A DNA stretch of 19,143 bases from CAYZDV01 sp964477275. GTDB taxonomy: Bacteria; Acidobacteriota; Aminicenantia; Aminicenantales; Aminicenantaceae. The DNA is taken from positions 1-19,143 of the forward strand of contig CAYZDV010000031.1 of assembly GCA_964477275.1 (NCBI GenBank). The letters are read 5' to 3'. The position numbers were made by a program, and so were the translations under genes. The notes below the pieces were generated by a model. That model did not search any database, had not been told where the DNA came from, and was given only the letters and a program-made list of their open reading frames with translations. This document shows positions 13,845 through 19,143 of the stretch, piece by piece (within the stretch, counting starts at the first letter, position 1; every line of letters begins with the position of its first letter).

Positions 13845-16269
13845 GGAAATCCTCAGGCTGTTAGCCTCGCGGAAAAAGCTCTCTCCTCCCCCGCTCGGAA
13901 CACAGAAGGCCGACATGGAAGGAGGGTGCGGGGTGGTGGGCGTGGCCTGCAGCGAGAAAATCGCCGGCCGGCATATCACGCAGTCCCTGGTCCAGATGCA
14001 CAACCGGGGAAACGGCAAGGGCGGCGGGGTGGCCGCTTTTGGCCTCAACCCTGATCAGATCGGCGTTCGGCAGGATATCCTCGATGACCATTACCTGATC
14101 CAGGTCGCCTACCTCGACCCGGCTGTCCGGGAAGCCGTGGAAAGGGAATTCCTCTTTGCCTGCCTCGAAATCCCCGCCTGCTCCAAGCTCCCCACGAAGA
14201 AAAACCTGCCGGGTGCGGCCGGCCTCGAAGTCATTCCTCCGGAAGTCTGGCGGTATTTCGGACGGGTGAAAAAGGATGTTCTCCACTCCTTCATAATCGG
14301 CAACCATCTGGACGGGCTGGATGAAGAAAAAGCGGAGGACGAATTTATTTATCAAAACACCTACAGGCTGAACCAGAAATTCTACTCGTCCCTCGGCGAA
14401 AAACGGGCCTTCGTCCTCTCCCACGGAAGGAACATGTTCATCCTCAAGATTGTCGGCTTTGCCGAACAGGCCATCTCCCACTACGAGCTGGAGAACCTGG
14501 AGGCGCATATCTGGATCGGGCATCAGAGGTATCCCACTAAAGGCCGGGTCTGGCATCCAGGGGGCGCCCATCCTTTCTCAGGAATGGATGAGGCGCTCGT
14601 CCACAACGGCGATTTCGCCAACTACTCTTCGATCGCCGAATACCTCAGCCAGAGGAATATCTTCCCTCTCTTCCTGACCGATACGGAAGTCGCAGTCCTT
14701 CTCTTCGACCTTCTCCACAGGATCTACGAGTATCCTCTGGAGTTCATCATCGAGGCCCTGGCTCCGACCACAGAGAGAGATTTTGAGCTTCTCCCGGAGG
14801 AAAAAAAACGGGCCTACCGGCTCATCCAGGCCTCTCACATCCACAGCTCGCCTGACGGGCCCTGGTTCTTCATCATCGGCCAGACAGAGAAGAGGCGGAA
14901 GAGCTTCCGGCTGATGGGAATCACCGACACCTCCATGCTCAGGCCTCAGGTTTTCGCCCTTCAGGAGAACGGGGTGGGCATCGGCCTGGTGGCCAGCGAA
15001 AAACAGGCCATCGACGCCACTCTGCGCAGCCTTCATGGAGAGGATGGCCGGTTTCTGCCTTTCGCGGACCTTTACTGGAACGCCAGGGGAGGGAGCTACA
15101 CCGACGGAGGCGCCTTCATCTTCACGGTCAGGGACAGGAAGCTCGCGGTCACCGACAAGTTCGGCCGAACGATCTCAACCGGCAAGGACCGCGACTGCCC
15201 CTCGGTCCAGCTTCCGGCCTTCGGGCCCGGGGATGATCACCGGCTGGCGGAAAAACTCGGAGAATACACCGACGTCATCGACCATAGATGGAGAATCCCT
15301 ATCCGGAGCCGCGGCCGGGCCCTGACCGAGGCGGAGAAAGGCCTCCATGCAACCTTTCTCTCCACGGCCGGGCAAGAGCAGGCAGGGCTTCCCTCCAATT
15401 ATGTGGACTGGGAAAAACGGCACAGGCTTTCCCCGCCGGGGAGCGACCGGGAGATTCTGGTCATCAACTGTGAGGAATTCCCCTCTGAGGGCGACGAGTC
15501 CATCTCCCGCTTCCTGGTCACGGCCGCCCGGCAGGGCTGGAAAAACCTCATCACTTTCAACTGGAGAGGGCAGCGGTTCTGCGGCTGCGGGCTGGGACCC
15601 GGATCAACCGGAGTGCGCATCGATGTCTTCGGCAGTTCAGGCGATTACCTGGCTTCAGGCCTTGACGGTGCGGAAATCACCGTCCATGAAAGCGCCCAGG
15701 ATCAGGTGGCTCAGATCATGAAAAGCGGAAAGCTGGCCATCTACGGAGACGTCGGGCAGACGTTCATGTACGGAGCCAAGGGCGGTGAGGTCTATGTCCT
15801 GGGGAATGCAGCCGGAAGGCCGCTCATCAATGCTGTCGGCTCTCCGCGGGTGGTCATCAACGGAACCTGCCTGGACTACCTGGCAGAGTCCTTCATGGCC
15901 GGGAACCCCCTTGAAGGAGGGGGGTTTGTCATCCTCAACGGGCTTCGCTTCGACGAGAAGGGAGAAATCGCAGAGCTTTCCACTCCCTATCCCGGCGGAA
16001 ACCTTTTCTCCCTGGCCTCGGGCGGTGCCATCTATCTCCGGGACCCCTTCCTGAAGGTGGAAAAAAATCAGCTCAACGGAGGCCGGTTTGCCGGCATGAC
16101 CGAAGAGGACTGGGAGCTCATCCTTCCCTACTTGAAAGAAAACGAAAGGCTGTTCGGCATCTCCATCGACCGGCTGCTGAGCGTGAACGGCCAGCGTCGG
16201 CCCTTTGACAGAGTCTACCGGAAGGTGGAAGCCGTCGAACTGAAAATATTAGCCAGGACTCATTATTGA
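13834..16269 (+). CDS. Fused class II glutamine amidotransferase and GXGXG domains of glutamate synthase
   Basis: This 811-residue protein joins the first and last parts of GltB without the central synthase domain. The N-terminal class II amidotransferase releases ammonia from glutamine; its nucleophile should be C32 (EGGCGVVG), freed by removal of a 31-residue propeptide if translation starts at ATG 13834. A second ATG at 13915, preceded by AGAAGG, would leave only MEGG before the cysteine. Family motifs include GHQRYPTKG (H230, R232), PGGAHPF and VHNGDF (N258, G259). From about 540 to 770 lies the right-handed beta-helix GXGXG domain: GDVGQTFMYGAKGGEVYVLG and VINGTCLDYLAESFMAGNPL. In GltB this domain supports the barrel and ammonia tunnel, so this protein must pair with the stand-alone FMN protein. 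Its start overlaps that gene by 11 bases. Confidence 0.9.
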   Translation: MGNKEILRLLASRKKLSPPPLGTQKADMEGGCGVVGVACSEKIAGRHITQSLVQMHNRGNGKGGGVAAFGLNPDQIGVRQDILDDHYLIQVAYLDPAVREAVEREFLFACLEIPACSKLPTKKNLPGAAGLEVIPPEVWRYFGRVKKDVLHSFIIGNHLDGLDEEKAEDEFIYQNTYRLNQKFYSSLGEKRAFVLSHGRNMFILKIVGFAEQAISHYELENLEAHIWIGHQRYPTKGRVWHPGGAHPFSGMDEALVHNGDFANYSSIAEYLSQRNIFPLFLTDTEVAVLLFDLLHRIYEYPLEFIIEALAPTTERDFELLPEEKKRAYRLIQASHIHSSPDGPWFFIIGQTEKRRKSFRLMGITDTSMLRPQVFALQENGVGIGLVASEKQAIDATLRSLHGEDGRFLPFADLYWNARGGSYTDGGAFIFTVRDRKLAVTDKFGRTISTGKDRDCPSVQLPAFGPGDDHRLAEKLGEYTDVIDHRWRIPIRSRGRALTEAEKGLHATFLSTAGQEQAGLPSNYVDWEKRHRLSPPGSDREILVINCEEFPSEGDESISRFLVTAARQGWKNLITFNWRGQRFCGCGLGPGSTGVRIDVFGSSGDYLASGLDGAEITVHESAQDQVAQIMKSGKLAIYGDVGQTFMYGAKGGEVYVLGNAAGRPLINAVGSPRVVINGTCLDYLAESFMAGNPLEGGGFVILNGLRFDEKGEIAELSTPYPGGNLFSLASGGAIYLRDPFLKVEKNQLNGGRFAGMTEEDWELILPYLKENERLFGISIDRLLSVNGQRRPFDRVYRKVEAVELKILARTHY

Positions 16270-16291
16270 TACAAAAATGAAGGAGTGAACT

Positions 16292-16762
16292 ATGCATGAA
16301 CTTCAGGTCAACGTGAAATGCCCCTACTGCAAGAAAAGCCTGATGGACGCCGCCCAAATCATCGACGGCTATCCCAGCATCAAGGTCGTCATCCAGCACC
16401 GCAACCGGCACGGTCTCCTTTACCTGAGCTCGATCTATGGCAGCTACGCCATCCACTCCGAGATCTTCGTCCCCCTGGACGAAATCGTCCTCTTCTTCTG
16501 TCCCCATTGCCAGTCCTCTCTTCTGACCAGAAAGACGTGCGAAACGTGCCAGGTCCCGATGACCTTCTTTGAACTGATAAACGGCGGAAATGTCCAGATC
16601 TGCTCCCGGCAGGGATGCAAGAAGCACCATATCGAATTCTCCAGCCTTTCCCAGGAAATCTCTGCTTTCTACGACGAATACGCCGCGACCCCCGCTGGAT
16701 ACGGAAAGATCGGTTCTGCTCCCGCTTCATGGAAAAAGAAAAGCGCCCCCGACGGGATTTGA
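16292..16762 (+). CDS. Cysteine-rich zinc-ribbon protein of unknown function
   Basis: This 156-residue protein is not recognised. It has four Cys pairs, C10/C13, C70/C73, C83/C86 and C104/C109. The first three are CxxC knuckles (CPYC, CPHC, CETC), and the pattern fits two zinc ribbons or rubredoxin-like folds separated by a beta-rich stretch (about 22-68). ATG 16292 follows a good AAGGAG site, 22 bases after the amidotransferase/GXGXG gene and in the same direction, so it probably belongs to the operon. It may be a metal-binding assembly factor or regulator for the Fe-S/flavin enzyme, but this is context only. The last 19 bases, including the stop, lie inside the tRNA-Glu gene on the opposite strand. 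The final residues (about 133-156) are low in conservation signal, so the natural C-terminus may be a recent extension. Confidence 0.75.
   Translation: MHELQVNVKCPYCKKSLMDAAQIIDGYPSIKVVIQHRNRHGLLYLSSIYGSYAIHSEIFVPLDEIVLFFCPHCQSSLLTRKTCETCQVPMTFFELINGGNVQICSRQGCKKHHIEFSSLSQEISAFYDEYAATPAGYGKIGSAPASWKKKSAPDGI
16731..16743 (-). terminator. T-rich tract after tRNA-Glu
   Basis: On the - strand the base after the tRNA discriminator leads into CTTTTCTTTTTCC. A T-run directly behind the GC-rich acceptor stem could end transcription of the tRNA pair. No separate hairpin is visible. Confidence 0.35.
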
Positions 16763-16818
16763 ACCCGTGTTGCCGCCTTGAAAGGGCGATGTCCTCGACC
16801 GGGCTAGACGACAGGGGC
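16744..16818 (-). tRNA. trnE: tRNA-Glu (anticodon TTC)
   Basis: A 75-base cloverleaf: acceptor GCCCCTG with CGGGGGC (one G-U pair), D stem GTC/GAC, anticodon stem TCGCC/GGCGG around loop CTTTCAA (anticodon TTC), T stem ACGGG/CCCGT around TTCAAAT, discriminator G. It closely matches the usual bacterial tRNA-Glu layout. The CCA tail is not encoded. It lies nine bases after tRNA-Lys. The 3' end of a protein gene on the other strand overlaps its 3' half. Confidence 0.93.
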
Positions 16819-16827
16819 GCTCAAGGT

Positions 16828-16902
16828 TGGTGAGCCGTGCTGGACTCGAACCAGCGACACCCGGCTTAAAAGGCCGGTGCTCTCCCTCTGAGCTAACGGC
16901 CC
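16828..16902 (-). tRNA. trnK: tRNA-Lys (anticodon TTT)
   Basis: A 75-base gene including an encoded CCA: acceptor GGGCCGT with ACGGCTC (one wobble), D stem GCTC/GAGC, anticodon stem CCGGC/GCCGG around CTTTTAA (anticodon TTT), T stem GCTGG/CCAGC around TTCGAGT, discriminator A. It is the first member of the two-tRNA transcript. The encoded CCA differs from the neighbouring tRNA-Glu. Confidence 0.95.
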
Positions 16903-16920
16903 ATTCGGAATAAAAGCGTA

Positions 16921-16949
16921 TTTATAATAAAAAGAGCAAGAAGAGTCAA
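16921..16949 (-). promoter_or_regulatory. Promoter of the tRNA-Lys/tRNA-Glu pair
   Basis: On the - strand TTGACT (16949-16944), a 17-base spacer, then TATAAA (16926-16921). Predicted transcription starts near 16914, about 12 bases before tRNA-Lys. It lies directly after the lipoprotein stop, so the tRNAs can be expressed apart from gatCA and the lipoprotein. Confidence 0.65.
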
Positions 16950-16951
16950 TA

Positions 16952-17647
16952 TCAGTCGAGCGGTTCGAACCTGACGATAATCCATCCCCCGCGACGGGTC
17001 AGGTTCAAGGCTTCATCCTTGAGGTTGTATTTCCGGAGATAGCATCGGTATTTTTTCGTGCCCTCCCTGGCTACCACTTTGATTTCGGCTTCTTTGGTAT
17101 GAATATCTCCGGTCAGGTCCCGGATGTTGGGAATCTCGCCGGCCCTCAGGGAGAATTTCACAATGGCTTCCTCTCTGGCTGCCGCATTTTTGGCTTCGCT
17201 GTAGTCGGCCTGGAGCTGGTTATGGCGGTCGCGGATTCCCTCGTATCTGGCCTGTAACTCATCCACTTTATCCTGGGCAGCTTTCCTGGCTGTTCTCGTC
17301 CGGGCGTTTTCCAGCTCAAAGACGGCATCATCGAGGTCCTCTTTGGCCTCGATGGTCACCACCACAGAATCCTCCACCTGTTTCTTCAGTCCCAGCTCCC
17401 TGGCGTTCAACTCAAACAGGGGCGCTGGCTCGACTTTCTCTTCACTGACGCCGATGATCTCCCAGCTGACCAGGTCGAAATGAATGGGTTCCATGGCTAT
17501 GGAGCCCATGGTGGTTCTATCGTTCATCTTGACTGCCCCGAAATATCTCTTGAGAATTGCCTCCTCGGGTTTCGGCGCGCAGCTTTGAATGAAAATTAAG
17601 GACAAAAGGAGTGCAAGTCCAAACAGAGGGAGACTCTTTCTCTTCAT
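16952..17647 (-). CDS. Coiled-coil lipoprotein of unknown function
   Basis: This 231-residue predicted lipoprotein has signal residues 1-22 with a hydrophobic core, and the lipobox FIQSC places the lipidated Cys at 23. Residue 24 is Ala, so export to the outer membrane is expected rather than Asp-type inner-membrane retention. Residues about 100-160 are charged and heptad-like (DDAVFELENARTRTARKA; VDELQARYEGIRDRHNQ), which is probably a coiled coil flanked by mixed alpha/beta parts that may form one domain. The C-terminus (RRGGWIIVRFEPLD) resembles the end of small periplasmic beta domains. ATG 17645-17647 follows AAGGAGG. The gene starts 14 bases after gatA and is probably cotranscribed with it. 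There is no functional link to GatA, and the family is not recognised. Confidence 0.78.
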   Translation of the reverse strand: MKRKSLPLFGLALLLSLIFIQSCAPKPEEAILKRYFGAVKMNDRTTMGSIAMEPIHFDLVSWEIIGVSEEKVEPAPLFELNARELGLKKQVEDSVVVTIEAKEDLDDAVFELENARTRTARKAAQDKVDELQARYEGIRDRHNQLQADYSEAKNAAAREEAIVKFSLRAGEIPNIRDLTGDIHTKEAEIKVVAREGTKKYRCYLRKYNLKDEALNLTRRGGWIIVRFEPLD

Positions 17648-17661
17648 TGTTCCTCCTTCTT

Positions 17662-19107
17662 TTATAAATTTTCTCTGATGTGAATCAATTTTACTTTTTT
17701 TTCGAGTAAAAAAGCAAGCCTTAATAACGAAGATTCCCCAAAAAAGCCACCGATCAGCTGCACCCCTAAGGGCAGTCGCCGGCGGCTGAGGCCGACAGGG
17801 AGAGAAATGGCAGGCACCCCGGCCAGACTGGCGGCAACCGTGAACACATCCGAGAGATACATGGAGATCGGGTCTTCCTTGGCACCGATGGGAAAGGCCG
17901 GCTCAGGCGTGGTGGGAGTCAGGATAAAATCCACTTCTCTGAAAGTTTCCTCGAATTCTCTGGCGATCAGGCGCCGGGTCTGCGCGGCCTTGACGTAGTA
18001 GGCATCATAATACCCGGAGCTCAGGGCGAACGTTCCCAGAAGCACCCGCCTCTTCACTTCAGGACCGAAGCCCTCTGTCCTGGTCTTGAAGTACATCTCC
18101 TGGAGAGTCGGGCACCGGGGATGACGAAAGCCATAGCGAACCCCGTCATAGCGCGCAAGGTTGGAGCTGGCCTCAGAGGGAGCGATGACATAGTAGCAGG
18201 CGAGTGCATACTTCCAGAGAGGAAAGCCCCTCTCCTCGAGCTCTGCGCCCATGTCTTCCAGCCAACGGAGAGTCCTGAAGTAAGCTTCCTTGACCTCGGG
18301 ATCAACGTTCTCGAGCATCTCATCCTTGAGATAGGCCACTTTGATTTTTTTCAATGCCTTCGTCATTTCCGGGGGAAAATCCGGGACTGGCTGAGAAGAA
18401 ATGGTGGAGTCCCGTCTGTCGTTCCCCGCGATCACCCGGGTGAGCAGAGCGCAATCTTCCACGGTCTTGGTGATCGGACCGATCTGGTCAAGGGAGGAGG
18501 CAAAGGCGACAAGCCCGTAACGGGAGACGCGGCCGTACGTTGGCTTGAGGCCCACCAGACCGCAGAAGGCGGCGGGCTGCCGGACCGAACCTCCTGTATC
18601 AGAGCCGAGGGAGGCAGCGGCCTCATCGGCGGCCACTGCCGCCGCCGAGCCCCCGCTCGACCCGCCGGGCACTCTGGTTAAATCCCAGGGGTTTCTGGTC
18701 ACGAAAAAAGCGGAATTCTCTGTTGAGGAGCCCATGGCAAACTCATCCATGTTGGTCTTGCCGATGATCACCGCATCCGCCCGTTCCAGCTTCTCCACCA
18801 CCGCTGCGCTGTAAGGGGGAATGTAATTTTCCAGGATTCTGGAAGCGCAGGTGGTCCGGATGCCTCTGGTCAGGATGTTATCCTTGAGGGCTATGGGAAT
18901 TCCGGCCAGGCTCCCTTTATGTTTCTTGCGGTCCACCGCCCTGGCTTTTTTTATGGCCTCCCCGGCCAGGAGGGTGATGTACGCCGATATCTTCTTCTCT
19001 TTTTCTTCGATTCTTTTTAGGAAGGAAAGGACGACTTCCTCTGCTTTGACCTCCCTCCTGGCCATAAGTGTCAGAAGCCGGGTGACGCTCAGGGCTGAGA
19101 GCCTCAT
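17662..19107 (-). CDS. gatA: Glutamyl-tRNA(Gln)/aspartyl-tRNA(Asn) amidotransferase subunit A
   Basis: This 481-residue amidase-signature enzyme is the full family length. It hydrolyses glutamine and channels ammonia to GatB, which converts mischarged Glu-tRNA(Gln), and often Asp-tRNA(Asn), to the correct amide. The catalytic Ser-cisSer-Lys triad is visible: K75 (ALKDN), S150 in GGSSGGSAAAVAA and S174 in GSDTGGSVRQPA. This spacing matches Staphylococcus aureus GatA (79/154/178) with a uniform offset of four. Further family segments are KTNMDEFAMGSSTENSAF and GLKPTYGRVSRYGLVAFASS. The start ATG overlaps the gatC stop as ATGA, so translation is coupled. gatB is not in the window. Its presence suggests that the organism lacks a GlnRS or AsnRS, or has an indirect pathway beside it. 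Confidence 0.97.
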   Translation of the reverse strand: MRLSALSVTRLLTLMARREVKAEEVVLSFLKRIEEKEKKISAYITLLAGEAIKKARAVDRKKHKGSLAGIPIALKDNILTRGIRTTCASRILENYIPPYSAAVVEKLERADAVIIGKTNMDEFAMGSSTENSAFFVTRNPWDLTRVPGGSSGGSAAAVAADEAAASLGSDTGGSVRQPAAFCGLVGLKPTYGRVSRYGLVAFASSLDQIGPITKTVEDCALLTRVIAGNDRRDSTISSQPVPDFPPEMTKALKKIKVAYLKDEMLENVDPEVKEAYFRTLRWLEDMGAELEERGFPLWKYALACYYVIAPSEASSNLARYDGVRYGFRHPRCPTLQEMYFKTRTEGFGPEVKRRVLLGTFALSSGYYDAYYVKAAQTRRLIAREFEETFREVDFILTPTTPEPAFPIGAKEDPISMYLSDVFTVAASLAGVPAISLPVGLSRRRLPLGVQLIGGFFGESSLLRLAFLLEKKVKLIHIRENL

Positions 19108-19143
19108 TTGTCTTCGATGACCCTGGGGACAATGATGAACGCA
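19104..19143 (-). CDS. gatC: Aspartyl/glutamyl-tRNA amidotransferase subunit C (3' fragment)
   Basis: Only the last 12 codons are inside the window; read on the - strand they give AFIIVPRVIEDK and a TGA that shares ATGA with gatA. The (F/L)xVPRVIE ending is typical of GatC, a small subunit that wraps around GatA and helps it hold GatB. The start lies beyond the window edge. The assignment rests on this short tail plus the gatC-gatA order, which is common in bacteria. Confidence 0.8.
   Translation of the reverse strand, partial: AFIIVPRVIEDK

Noticed and set aside
16743..16820. 78-base version of tRNA-Glu using GCGCCCC as the acceptor
   Set aside because: It would leave a T discriminator and two extra bases before the D stem. 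Shifting to 16744-16818 gives normal spacing and the G discriminator expected for Glu.
1..19143. CRISPR array, transposase or phage genes
   Set aside because: No regularly spaced repeats, no transposase or integrase motifs, and the long frames are all explained by housekeeping or metabolic genes.

Overview
The window looks like chromosomal DNA from a Gram-negative, probably anaerobic bacterium. It has outer-membrane-type beta-barrel and lipoprotein signals, and overlapping gene starts. The mix of a Pkn-type kinase, a secreted family 38 mannosidase and an archaeal-style split glutamate synthase would suit the Acidobacteriota/Aminicenantes neighbourhood. That placement is a tentative inference from gene content, not from any marker gene.

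Left part (1-8627, + strand): a membrane Ser/Thr kinase with periplasmic TPRs, cut at its 5' end, is followed by an SH3b plus beta-barrel outer-membrane protein. Next come a two-helix mini-protein with a vSGLT-like sodium/sugar symporter, then a large secreted GH38 alpha-mannosidase. The 368-base gap between symporter and mannosidase holds a terminator-like hairpin, a 109-base near-perfect inverted repeat, a sigma70-type promoter and a 19-base palindrome. Mannosidase and symporter together suggest capture of alpha-mannoside or a related sugar.

Centre (8641-16762): an Lrp/AsnC regulator is divergent from a tightly overlapping + strand operon. The four core genes encode a GlcD-like FAD protein with two 4Fe-4S motifs, a degenerate copy of the ferredoxin/FMN domain of glutamate synthase, a catalytically intact copy of that domain, and a fusion of the glutamine amidotransferase and GXGXG domains. 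A zinc-ribbon protein follows. No GltD-type subunit is present, so the flavin/Fe-S protein is the obvious candidate electron donor. A perfect 14-base palindrome fills the spacer of the operon promoter and is the best candidate Lrp operator. This operon is the most unusual thing in the window.

Right part (16744-19143, - strand): gatC (partial), gatA and a coiled-coil lipoprotein form one unit. It is followed by a tRNA-Lys(TTT)/tRNA-Glu(TTC) pair with its own promoter. The 3' end of the zinc-ribbon gene runs into the tRNA-Glu gene from the opposite strand.
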